A stretch of DNA of 10,940 bases from Chloroflexota bacterium (GTDB taxonomy: Bacteria > Chloroflexota > UBA6077 > FW602-bin22 > JACQUS01). The stretch lies in NCBI GenBank assembly GCA_016210125.1, contig JACQUS010000121.1:1-10940 (forward strand), given 5' to 3'. Made by a program: the position numbers and the translations under genes. Below are positions 5,116-10,940 of the stretch, one piece after another (the first letter of the stretch is position 1; each line of letters starts with the position of its first letter). The notes under the pieces are model-generated. The model did not search any database, was not told the origin of the DNA, and saw nothing but the letters and a program-made list of their open reading frames with translations.

Positions 5116-6468
5116 TCAGCTCGGCGCCCGGAGCAGCGCCAGCAGCCGCCGTACGTCGTCGAGACGCTCGAGGTCGCGCAGCAGGCCGAGCGCCTGCTCG
5201 GCGGCCGCCGAGCTAAGCACGCCGGCGCTGGCTGTGCGGAACTTGCCCTCGATCTCGGCGCGCGTCAGCGGGTCGCTGGGGTCGCCCTTGGGCACCGTCC
5301 GGCGGTCTACGACAACGCGGCCGTCGGTCGTCTGCACCTCGACGGCCGCGCCGATGGCGCCGATGCTCGGGTCGGGCACGACCTCGACGCGGTCGCGGGC
5401 GAACGCGCTGAGCTGCATGTCCGCAAGGCGGCTCGGGGCGAACTGGTCGAGCCAGCAGCGCCGCTCGTGCAGGACGACGGCAGCCACGTAGCGCGGCGAG
5501 AGCAGGGCGCGGAAGGTGTCCTCCCAGCCGATGTCCGCGTGCATCGCGTGCGCTGCCGGCCCGAGGCCGACGCGCACGCGGGCCACGTGCTGCGGCCGGA
5601 GGTCGTGGGCCGCCGATAGCGCCAGCAGCGCGGTGATGACCGCCTGGACGCTCGTCGCCGCCGGCCAGAGGCGCAGCGAGATCTGCTCGAGCTCCCATTG
5701 CTGGCCGAGGTCGGCGAGGACGGCCTCCGGCCGGCCGCCGTCGGAGTAGGTGGTGAGCAGCCCGCCGTCCGGGTGGGTCAGGAACTCCTCGGTGGCGACG
5801 AAGCGCTGCTCGGCCAGCAGCGCCGCGAGCAGGCCGGAGAGCGCGCCGCGCGCCTGGTGGAACTTGACCGTCGGCGTGCCCCAGGCGGCGAAGGTCCCAG
5901 CGGCCTGGCTGCCTGCAAGGCCGAACGACCGTGCCAGCCGCCCCTCGTCGAGCCCGAGCAGCTTGCCGGCGGCCGCCGCAGCGCCGAACGGGCCGATGAC
6001 GCCCGGCGCGTGCCAGCCGCGGGCGCGCGCCGCCGGGAAGTGCCATCCCGCGCCGACGCGCGTTGTCGTCTCCAGACCGGCGGCGATGGCCACCAGCAGG
6101 TCGCGCCCGCTGGCGCGGCCGCGCTCAGCGATGGCCAGCGCTGGCGGAATGACCTCCGGGGTGACGTGGCAGAGGGTCGGCCGGTGGACGTCGCAGACCG
6201 TGATGGCGGTGATGAGGTAGCCGTTGAGGAGCGTGGCGCCAGCGAGCGACAGACCGCCGTCGCCGACGACCGTGGCCTCCTGCGAGCCACCCAGCGCCTG
6301 CGCCAGCGCGCGCACCTGCGCCGTTTCGGCCCCGGCGTGCCCGCCGAGCGCGCAGGCGAGCGCGTCGATGGTGAGGTCTTTCACCCGCTCCCGCACGCGC
6401 GGGGGCAGGTCGTCATAGCTCAGATGGGCGACGAACGCCGCCAGGTCTCGGGTGATCGAGGTGCTCAT
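5116..6468 (-). CDS. MmgE/PrpD family protein (2-methylcitrate/aconitate dehydratase-like)
   Basis: At 450 residues it has the full family length. The family includes 2-methylcitrate dehydratase, cis-aconitate decarboxylase and isomerase-like members, all cytoplasmic. The visible motifs are VCDVH (Asp93), LCHVTPEVIPPALA (His101), ARGWHAPGVIGPFGAAAAAGKLLGL (His153), TPTVKFHQA (Lys202, His204) and the C-terminal GDPSDPLTRAEIEGKF (395-410). Asp93, His101, His153 and Lys202 match, by my recollection, the active-site Asp93, His103, His159 and Lys207 of human cis-aconitate decarboxylase. The later K-R-F-P-A-H-type motif is instead SLRLWPAAT (264-272), so part of the substrate pocket differs and neither 2-methylcitrate nor aconitate should be assumed. 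The ATG is preceded by GGAAGG and lies nine bases after the sortase stop, so the two genes are probably cotranscribed. Confidence 0.92.
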   Translation of the reverse strand: MSTSITRDLAAFVAHLSYDDLPPRVRERVKDLTIDALACALGGHAGAETAQVRALAQALGGSQEATVVGDGGLSLAGATLLNGYLITAITVCDVHRPTLCHVTPEVIPPALAIAERGRASGRDLLVAIAAGLETTTRVGAGWHFPAARARGWHAPGVIGPFGAAAAAGKLLGLDEGRLARSFGLAGSQAAGTFAAWGTPTVKFHQARGALSGLLAALLAEQRFVATEEFLTHPDGGLLTTYSDGGRPEAVLADLGQQWELEQISLRLWPAATSVQAVITALLALSAAHDLRPQHVARVRVGLGPAAHAMHADIGWEDTFRALLSPRYVAAVVLHERRCWLDQFAPSRLADMQLSAFARDRVEVVPDPSIGAIGAAVEVQTTDGRVVVDRRTVPKGDPSDPLTRAEIEGKFRTASAGVLSSAAAEQALGLLRDLERLDDVRRLLALLRAPS

Positions 6469-6477
6469 GCGACCTTC

Positions 6478-7170
6478 CTAGCTGGCCAGCGCGCCGCGCA
6501 CGACCAAGCGCTGGTCATAGTTCCGTATCGCGCGGTTGAAGATGCCGATGCAGGTGATGAGCGTGATGGTCTGCTGCGGGGTAGGGCCGACGATCTCGGC
6601 GACGGGCTCCTGCCCGTTCGGGTACGTATTCTTCCAGCCGACGAAGTAGCGATAGGTGCGGCCATCGGCCCACTCGACGCGCATCTCGTCGCCGGCCTCC
6701 AGCTCGCGCAGGCGCCAGAATACGGCAATGGAGGTCCCGAAGTCGAGATGGCCTGAGACGACGACGTTGCCCGCCGCCGCCGGCTGGGCGCTGAAGTCGT
6801 ACCAGGCGACGACCTGCGGCGCTTGCGGCGTCTGCATCTCGCCGCGACCGTTGACCCCGAGGACGATGATCGGCGCGTTGACGCCGATGCGCGGGATGAT
6901 CAGCCGACCCACGCTGCCATCTGGCCCGGGCTCGGGCGGCGGGAGCGGCGTCGGCGTCGCCGCCGGCGTGGGCGTGACCCGACGTCGGGCCGTGGGCGTC
7001 GCCGTCGCCTGCGCGCCCTCGCGCCGGGCAGCTACGGCCGTCGCCGTCGCCGCTTCCTGCGCGCGGCGCGCGTTGCGCGTGGGCGTCGGCTCGTTGGATA
7101 CGCCGCAGCCGGCCGTGAGCACTGCGGCGAGCGTAAGGAGCGCCAGCAAGCTGAGGGCGCGACCTCTCAC
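6478..7170 (-). CDS. Sortase with lipoprotein signal peptide
   Basis: A 230-residue transpeptidase-fold enzyme, probably acting on the outer face of the cytoplasmic membrane. Residues 1-22 are a type II signal peptide with lipobox LTAGC (lipidation at Cys22). Residues about 25-85 are a Thr/Pro/Ala/Arg-rich spacer, and the sortase domain runs from GRLIIPRIGVNAPI (89) to the end. The catalytic residues are visible: His141 in VVVSGHLDF, Cys207 in TLITCIG, Arg221 in YDQRLVV. The FWRLRELEAGD segment (151-161) resembles the FyrL.xL..GD of class E/F sortases; the exact class is unsure. Family enzymes cleave a C-terminal sorting signal and join the protein to the envelope; no LPxTG substrate is in the window. 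The start is GTG 7170, whose Shine-Dalgarno GGAGGGG is part of a hairpin. It is followed closely by the MmgE/PrpD gene, a functionally odd pairing. Confidence 0.9.
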   Translation of the reverse strand: MRGRALSLLALLTLAAVLTAGCGVSNEPTPTRNARRAQEAATATAVAARREGAQATATPTARRRVTPTPAATPTPLPPPEPGPDGSVGRLIIPRIGVNAPIIVLGVNGRGEMQTPQAPQVVAWYDFSAQPAAAGNVVVSGHLDFGTSIAVFWRLRELEAGDEMRVEWADGRTYRYFVGWKNTYPNGQEPVAEIVGPTPQQTITLITCIGIFNRAIRNYDQRLVVRGALAS

Positions 7171-7174
7171 ACGG

Positions 7175-7197
7175 CCCCTCCTCGACTCGCGGAGGGG
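7175..7197 (-). promoter_or_regulatory. Hairpin enclosing the sortase ribosome-binding site
   Basis: On the minus strand CCCCTCC (7197-7191), a 9-base loop and GGAGGGG (7181-7175) form a perfect 7-base stem. The 3' arm is the Shine-Dalgarno sequence of the sortase gene, four bases before its GTG. If folded, it would hide the binding site, so translation may depend on unfolding by a ligand, temperature or upstream translation. The pairing is seen; the regulation is inferred. Confidence 0.5.
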
Positions 7198-7211
7198 CGC
7201 ACGGTCGCCGA

Positions 7212-7265
7212 CCTCACCCCCTGGCTCCCCCTCTTCGCTTGCGGAGAGGGCGCATCAGGGTGAGG
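7212..7265. repeat. Nested palindromic element, possible terminator
   Basis: The outer arms are CCTCACCC (7212-7219) and GGGTGAGG (7258-7265). The inner arms CCCTCTTCGC (7229-7238) and GCGGAGAGGG (7241-7250) form a 10-base stem with one T-G pair and a 2-base loop. It lies between the LLM oxidoreductase stop (7304) and the sortase start. It resembles dispersed REP-like palindromes more than a classical terminator, because there is no T-run. Confidence 0.7.
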
Positions 7266-7303
7266 CGCGAGTGAGGCCCGTGCTGCTCGTGGAGGCGACA
7301 TCG

Positions 7304-8383
7304 TCACTCCTTTGCCACGTCGGAGAGGCGACTCGGGGGTGACGTCGCTCCGAAGTCGCAGCGCGGCAGGACCTCACGGGCGAACAGCTCCATCGAGCGC
7401 AAAACTTTGTCATGCGCCAGCCCGGGGAAGTGCATGCGAGCGATGAGGTAATCCGTGCCAAGGGCGTCGCAATAGCGGCCCAGCTCACGCGCGCAGGTCA
7501 GTGGGTCGCCGACGACGAAGCGGTCGCGGCGCAGGCGATCCCACGCCAGGGCCGGATCCTGCGGATCGTACACGCGCCGGTAGCGCCCGTCGGCCGTCCA
7601 CTCGCCCAGCGCACCCCATCGCGTATACTGCTCACGATAAATGTACAAGACGTGCGCCGCGACGTCACGGCGTGCCTGCTCGTCGTCCTCGGCGACGTAG
7701 ACCTCGCGCACTAGCGGGCGGGTGGGCGAGGGCCGCTCGCCCAGCGCCTCGCGGTAGAGCCGCTCGGTGGCCGAGAGCCGTGGCAGCGGATCGGCCGGCG
7801 GACGGATCAGCACGCCGCTCGTCTGGGCGATGCGCGCCACGGCCCGTGGGCGGACCGCGGCGAACCAGATCGGCGGATGCGGCTGCTGCACCGGCCGCGG
7901 ATTGAGCGCCACGTCGTCCAGCCGCCAGTAGCCGCCCTGGAAGCTGACGCGCTCCTCCGTCCAGAGTCGCCGCACCAGGGCCAGCGTCTCGCGTGCGCGA
8001 GCGAAGCGCTCGGCTAGCGCGATGCCGAAGCCGGCGAACTCGGCCTGCTGGTAGCCCTGGCCGACGCCGAGGACCAGCCGCCCGTCCGCGATCACGTCGA
8101 GGGCGGCGGCGTCCTCGGCCAGGCGGACCGGGTGGTACAGTGGCAGGAGGACGACGCAGGTGCCAACGCGCAGGCGTGTGGTCCGTGCGGCGACCGCCCC
8201 GGCGACGACCAGCGGCGCAGGGCAGTGCCCGTCGGCGAGGAAGTGGTGCTCGCCGAGCCAGAGCGCGTCGTAGCCCAGTTCCTCGGCGGCCTCGGCCTGC
8301 TCCAGCAGGTCGGCGTAGAGGCGCGGCCAGGGCTGCGGCCAGCGCTCGGGCACCTGGAGTGTGCACAACAGGCCGACCTTCAC
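7304..8383 (-). CDS. LLM-class (luciferase-like) flavin-dependent oxidoreductase
   Basis: A 359-residue TIM-barrel protein of the bacterial luciferase superfamily, which uses FMN or F420 to oxidise organic substrates. The visible signatures are VKVGLLCTLQ at the start (first beta strand), AEELGYDALWLGEHHF (33-48), TRLRVGTCVVLLPLYHPVRLAED (69-91), ADGRLVLGVGQGY (99-111), and NPRPVQQPHPPIWFAA (161-176). The EHHF motif and length resemble FMN-type luciferase-alpha-like monooxygenases; the substrate cannot be told. GTG 8383 was chosen because the superfamily's first strand begins exactly there, with GGAGG ten bases and AGGAG two bases upstream; the frame's longer upstream part (to 8653) has no family features and runs through a palindromic repeat. 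It stands apart from the genes on both sides by spacers containing palindromes. Confidence 0.93.
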   Translation of the reverse strand: MKVGLLCTLQVPERWPQPWPRLYADLLEQAEAAEELGYDALWLGEHHFLADGHCPAPLVVAGAVAARTTRLRVGTCVVLLPLYHPVRLAEDAAALDVIADGRLVLGVGQGYQQAEFAGFGIALAERFARARETLALVRRLWTEERVSFQGGYWRLDDVALNPRPVQQPHPPIWFAAVRPRAVARIAQTSGVLIRPPADPLPRLSATERLYREALGERPSPTRPLVREVYVAEDDEQARRDVAAHVLYIYREQYTRWGALGEWTADGRYRRVYDPQDPALAWDRLRRDRFVVGDPLTCARELGRYCDALGTDYLIARMHFPGLAHDKVLRSMELFAREVLPRCDFGATSPPSRLSDVAKE

Positions 8384-8519
8384 GGCTCCTATGCCTCCCC
8401 TCGATCGCGCTCCGCGGCCGTCGGCAGGGCACGCGAAGCGCCTGTGGAAGCGCGACATCCGCCGCGTCCTCCGCCCTCTGCTCTGAAAGCGCCCGGGCGG
8501 ATTGCCCCGCCCCACCCCG

Positions 8520-8562
8520 AGAAGGATTCCCAAAGGGGGCGAAGCCCCCTTTGGATTCCCCC
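8520..8562 (-). repeat. Dispersed palindromic repeat, copy 2
   Basis: Read on the minus strand this begins GGGGGAATCC and ends AATCCTTCT, matching copy 1 (5030-5072) closely along its length. Its core is a perfect 11-base stem, CCAAAGGGGGC / GCCCCCTTTGG (8530-8540 with 8544-8554) with a 3-base loop. Relative to copy 1 only the loop is inverted (TTC for GAA) and the stem mismatch is restored to pairing. Confidence 0.85.
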
Positions 8563-8637
8563 TCTCATCGCCCATGCCTCGGCGCTGGATCACCCGTCCG
8601 GACCGGCTTGCAAAGGCGTGCGCCGGCGTAGAGCCGC

Positions 8638-8696
8638 GTAGGGGCGAACACACGGTTCGCCCACCGCGATGGGGCGAACACGAGATTCGCCCTTAC
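8638..8696. repeat. Double-hairpin palindromic element (REP/BIME-like)
   Basis: There are two hairpins in tandem: GGGCGAAC / GTTCGCCC (8642-8649 with 8655-8662) and GGGCGAA / TTCGCCC (8672-8678 with 8686-8692), separated by nine bases. The ends of the whole element are also near-inverted (GTAGGGGCGAAC against the complement of TTCGCCCTTAC). It begins 36 bases downstream of the isomerase-family stop, on the transcript's 3' side, so it may stabilise or end that operon's RNA. Confidence 0.8.
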
Positions 8697-8731
8697 AGGA
8701 ATCCTACTCGTCGGCGGACTGCTAACGAGCG

Positions 8732-9529
8732 CTAGCGCGCAGGCAGCGGCGGCTTCTCCGGCGCGCTGCGCGGCAGCGGCTCGCGCGGCCCTGGTGTCGC
8801 GTCGACGAGCGTCAGCAGGCGGCCATAGCCGGGGATCGACGCGCGCAGGCCGGCCAGCCGCAGCGCGTTCCAGAGGACGGCCTGGGGCGACGTGACCACC
8901 GGCACGCCAAGGTCGTCCTCCAGGGCGGCGATGGCGTCGTGCGAGCGCAGGTTGAGGCAGGAGACGAACAGCCCCTCGGCGCCCGGGACGAAGGCCTCGC
9001 GCGCGAAGCGGTACACCTCGTCGGGCCCGGGCTCGGCCAGCCCGGCGCTGCTGGTGATGCCCAGACTCTTGATGCTCACGACCTCAACACCGCACTGGGC
9101 GAAGAAGGCCACCTCGCGCTCGTCGATCTCATGCGGATAGGGCGAGGCCACCGCGATGCGCCCCACGCCGACCGCGTGCAGCGCCCGCAGCACGGCGTCC
9201 ATCGCCGTCGTCGTCGGGATGCCGGTCTCGCGCTCGATCTCCGCGGCGACGGCGCGGTCGTGCTCCGGCCCCTTGAGGATGCTCGACGCGGTGCAGCAGT
9301 GGGCGACCACGTCGACCTGCGCGCTGGCTACCTCGCGCGCGGCGCGCAGGTTGTGGCGGTCCATCTCCTCCAGGCTCTCCGCGGTCAAGGCCGGCGGCAG
9401 GTAGACACGCGCCGCGTGGAAGGCCACGCCCCGCGGGGCCACCTGGTAGTACCACGGCTCGACGACCGTATTGACGCTCGGCAGGATCAAGCCGATGCGC
9501 GCCCGCCAGCCCGCTCCGCCGAGATACAT
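8732..9529 (-). CDS. Maleate isomerase / Asp-Glu racemase family protein
   Basis: A 265-residue cytoplasmic protein of the superfamily that includes maleate cis-trans isomerase, arylmalonate decarboxylase and Asp/Glu racemases. The N-terminus RIGLILPSVNTVVEPWYYQVAP (11-32) is the typical P-S-x-N-T-x-x-E start of the maleate isomerase branch. Two catalytic cysteines are present, one per half: AHCCTASS (Cys79/Cys80) and LFVSCLNLRS (Cys191). GVGRIAVASPYPHEID (121-136) matches the family's central strand. The product could isomerise maleate-like diacids or decarboxylate a malonate; the sequence does not decide. The ATG 9529 has GAGGAG eight bases upstream, inside the end of the DUF35 gene; an alternative GTG at 9538 would overlap the DUF35 stop. 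It is the last gene of the thiolase-like/DUF35 operon, and its C-terminal 20 residues are Pro/Arg-rich. Confidence 0.88.
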   Translation of the reverse strand: MYLGGAGWRARIGLILPSVNTVVEPWYYQVAPRGVAFHAARVYLPPALTAESLEEMDRHNLRAAREVASAQVDVVAHCCTASSILKGPEHDRAVAAEIERETGIPTTTAMDAVLRALHAVGVGRIAVASPYPHEIDEREVAFFAQCGVEVVSIKSLGITSSAGLAEPGPDEVYRFAREAFVPGAEGLFVSCLNLRSHDAIAALEDDLGVPVVTSPQAVLWNALRLAGLRASIPGYGRLLTLVDATPGPREPLPRSAPEKPPLPAR

Positions 9530-9534
9530 GGCGC

Positions 9535-10002
9535 TCACTCCTCGTCCGGCACGAAGTAGAAGTCGGTGATCTTGCCCTCCCGCCGCTCGCGGAAGACCGC
9601 ACGCACGCGCGTGCCCTGGCGCACTTTCTCGTTCAGCCGCATGTCGTCGACGACGACAGCCGAGTTCAGGCAGGTGTCGGCGCCATCCAGCCGCACCAGC
9701 GCGTAGACGTACGGCAGGTCGACGTATGGGCGCACCGGCCAGTCGGCCGGCGTCCAGTAGCAGTAGACCGCGGCGATGACCGTGCCCTTGCCGCTGAGCG
9801 GCAGCCACTGGGTGTCGACGTAGCAGGCGCCGCAGTGCGTGCGCGGCGGGCAGTAGACCTTGCCACACTGCGGGCACCGCGAGCCCAGGATTTTCTCCTC
9901 CTCGACGAGCGCGCGGAAAAACGGCGAGAGCCCGCCGTACGAGAAGCGGTAGTAGACGTGCAGCTCGTCGGGCAGCTCGAAGTAGTCGGCCATCGGCGTC
10001 AT
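9535..10002 (-). CDS. DUF35 zinc-ribbon/OB-fold acyl-CoA-associated protein
   Basis: A 155-residue partner protein. An N-terminal helix (PDELHVYYRFSYGGLSPFF, then LVEEEKILG) leads into a rubredoxin-like zinc ribbon, CPQC (43-46) and CGAC (57-60), followed by an OB-fold beginning with LPLSGKGTVIAAV and ending KITDFYFVPDEE. In the known family these proteins bind next to thiolases, HMG-CoA synthases or steroid-side-chain hydratases and aldolases and help hold the CoA substrate. Here it follows directly on the thiolase-like gene: its ATG at 10002 overlaps that gene's TGA in ATGA, so the two are translationally coupled and probably form a complex. A second ATG at 9993 is possible, three codons in. 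Confidence 0.92.
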   Translation of the reverse strand: MTPMADYFELPDELHVYYRFSYGGLSPFFRALVEEEKILGSRCPQCGKVYCPPRTHCGACYVDTQWLPLSGKGTVIAAVYCYWTPADWPVRPYVDLPYVYALVRLDGADTCLNSAVVVDDMRLNEKVRQGTRVRAVFRERREGKITDFYFVPDEE

Positions 10003-10940
10003 TCCACGCTGAGGATCAGCGCCGCCGAGAGGCCGGCGCCGGCCCCGCCGAGCGTCGAGACAAGCCCCCGGCCGCGCCGGATGGCCACCTGCCGCCCGCC
10101 GGCGTCGCCGCGAAGCTGGAGCGCCACCTCCCCGGCGCTGTACACGCCCGACACGCCGGCGATGTGCCCGGCGGCGATGCGCCCGCCCGACGGGTTGACC
10201 GGCAGCGCGCCGCCGACCTCCGTCACGCCCTCGTCGACTAGCCGGCCTCCGTCGCCCAGCGGGCACAGGCCCAGCTCCTCGTACGACAGGATCTCGAGAC
10301 CGGACACCAGATCGTTCAGCTCGACCAGATCGAGCTGCTCCAGCGGCTCGGTGATGCCCGCCATGCGGTAGGCCTGCTGTGCCGAGCCCCAGACCGGCCA
10401 GAGCCGCCCGGCGCTCTCCAGCGACATCTCGGTGTTGCAGTTGTGGTGGCATGAGCCGACGCCAGCGACCCAGATGGGCTTCTTGCCCAGCTCGCGCGCG
10501 CGCTCCGCGCTCGCCAGCACGACCGCCGCGGCGCACTCGCCATACAGGCAGGCCTCGTACATCGTCGTCGGCCAGCTTATCAGCCGCGACCGCAGCACCT
10601 CCTCCTCGGTGACCGCGATGTGCAGGTGGGCATTGGGGTTCTTCAGCGCGTTCGCGTGGTTCTTGACCGCCACCTTGGCGATCTGCTGCTCGGTCGGCGT
10701 GCCGTACTTGGCCATGTGCGCCGTGAGCACCAGGCCCCAAGGCATCACGGTGTACGGCAGCTCCCAGGTCACGTCCAGCGTCCACGACTCCAGCGTCAGC
10801 GCGGCGTCGGGCCGGTGGCCGGTGCGCGGCTCGTAGACATCGAGGCACTTCTGCACGCCGAGCACCAGGACGATGTCGCTGAGGCCCGACGCTACCTCCG
10901 CGTAGCCCACGCGCGCGGCGTAGGCGCTCGACGCCGCGCC
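9999..10940 (-). CDS. Thiolase-superfamily protein (SCP2/lipid-transfer type), cut by the right edge, catalytic Cys absent
   Basis: The last 313 residues are visible; the N-terminus is outside the window. The fold is recognisable from VASGLSDIVLVLGVQK, YEACLYGECAAAVVLAS, LDLVELNDLVSGLEILSYEELGLCPLGDGG, NPSGGRIAAGHIAGVSG and the end GLVSTLGGAGAGLSAALILS. The nucleophile loop, whose cysteine normally lies 14 residues before the VASG-type segment, reads GAASSAYAAR and has alanine there. The C-terminal CxG cysteine is also absent (VSTLGGAG). The His of GHIAG is kept. A Claisen thiolase is therefore unlikely; a DUF35-dependent aldolase such as the Ltp2 type in steroid side-chain degradation is the nearest known parallel with this fold, partner and cysteine loss. 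The substrate is unknown. It is coupled to the DUF35 gene by a 4-base overlap. Confidence 0.88.
   Translation of the reverse strand, partial: GAASSAYAARVGYAEVASGLSDIVLVLGVQKCLDVYEPRTGHRPDAALTLESWTLDVTWELPYTVMPWGLVLTAHMAKYGTPTEQQIAKVAVKNHANALKNPNAHLHIAVTEEEVLRSRLISWPTTMYEACLYGECAAAVVLASAERARELGKKPIWVAGVGSCHHNCNTEMSLESAGRLWPVWGSAQQAYRMAGITEPLEQLDLVELNDLVSGLEILSYEELGLCPLGDGGRLVDEGVTEVGGALPVNPSGGRIAAGHIAGVSGVYSAGEVALQLRGDAGGRQVAIRRGRGLVSTLGGAGAGLSAALILSVE

Larger units (their letters stand above)
8384..8731. other. 348-base spacer with two palindromic repeats, no gene
   Basis: Between the isomerase-family stop and the LLM oxidoreductase start I see no supported gene. It holds the repeat at 8520-8562 and the double hairpin at 8638-8696. 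The 136 bases just upstream of the LLM gene should hold its promoter, but I cannot pick out a convincing -35/-10 pair there. Confidence 0.7.

Noticed and set aside
5698..6756. Plus-strand open frame of 352 codons
   Set aside because: It runs opposite the MmgE/PrpD and sortase genes, both with clear family motifs. Its own product has no recognisable domain.
8384..8653. Longer LLM oxidoreductase reading from 8653
   Set aside because: The extension runs through a palindromic repeat and is Arg/Gly-rich; the family fold starts at GTG 8383.
8642..8692. CRISPR-like tandem repeat
   Set aside because: Only two units, each a self-complementary hairpin, with a 9-base separator; no spacers and no cas genes.
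10003..10848. Frame fused upstream of DUF35
   Set aside because: This part is an out-of-frame shadow of the thiolase-like gene; DUF35 begins at the ATGA overlap.

Overview
The window is a very GC-rich stretch of bacterial chromosome (by eye around 70% G+C). A member of the Chloroflexota (Thermomicrobia/SAR202-like or a related uncultured lineage) is the most likely source. The reasons are a secreted subtilase ending in LYLPAVLR (a tail recalled from Chloroflexota exported proteins), a lipoprotein-type sortase, short palindromic repeats in the spacers, and a gene mix of luciferase-like oxidoreductase, MmgE/PrpD and thiolase plus DUF35. This assignment is inference; no rRNA or marker gene is present.

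Layout. Bases 1-1045 (+) hold the 3' part of a dihydroorotase-like amidohydrolase without its metal-binding motif. It is followed by nhaA (1184-2527, +). Convergent to nhaA are two small minus-strand genes: a helical FlgN/FliT-like protein (2630-2980) and an unrecognised 64-residue protein (3090-3284). The 360-base spacer 3285-3643 is a divergent control region. On the minus strand it carries a sigma70-like promoter, a well-matched SAM-I (S-box) riboswitch aptamer and an intrinsic terminator, all upstream of the 64-residue gene. On the plus strand it carries a promoter for the secreted subtilase (3644-4990).

From 5116 to the right edge all genes are on the minus strand. In transcription order they are a thiolase-fold protein without the catalytic cysteine (cut by the right edge), a DUF35 zinc-ribbon/OB protein, and a maleate isomerase/Asp-Glu racemase family protein; these three overlap or abut and look like one operon. 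A 348-base spacer (8384-8731) with two palindromic repeat elements follows. Then come a luciferase-like flavin oxidoreductase, a spacer with another palindrome, a lipoprotein sortase whose ribosome-binding site lies in a hairpin, and an MmgE/PrpD-family protein 9 bases downstream of the sortase.

How the genes may work together. The thiolase-like/DUF35/isomerase set, with the nearby LLM oxidoreductase and MmgE/PrpD protein, suggests breakdown of an organic acid or CoA ester, but no substrate can be named. The sortase and subtilase are envelope functions. The most unusual object is the complete SAM riboswitch, which precedes no recognisable methionine or SAM gene and instead leads into two small uncharacterised genes.
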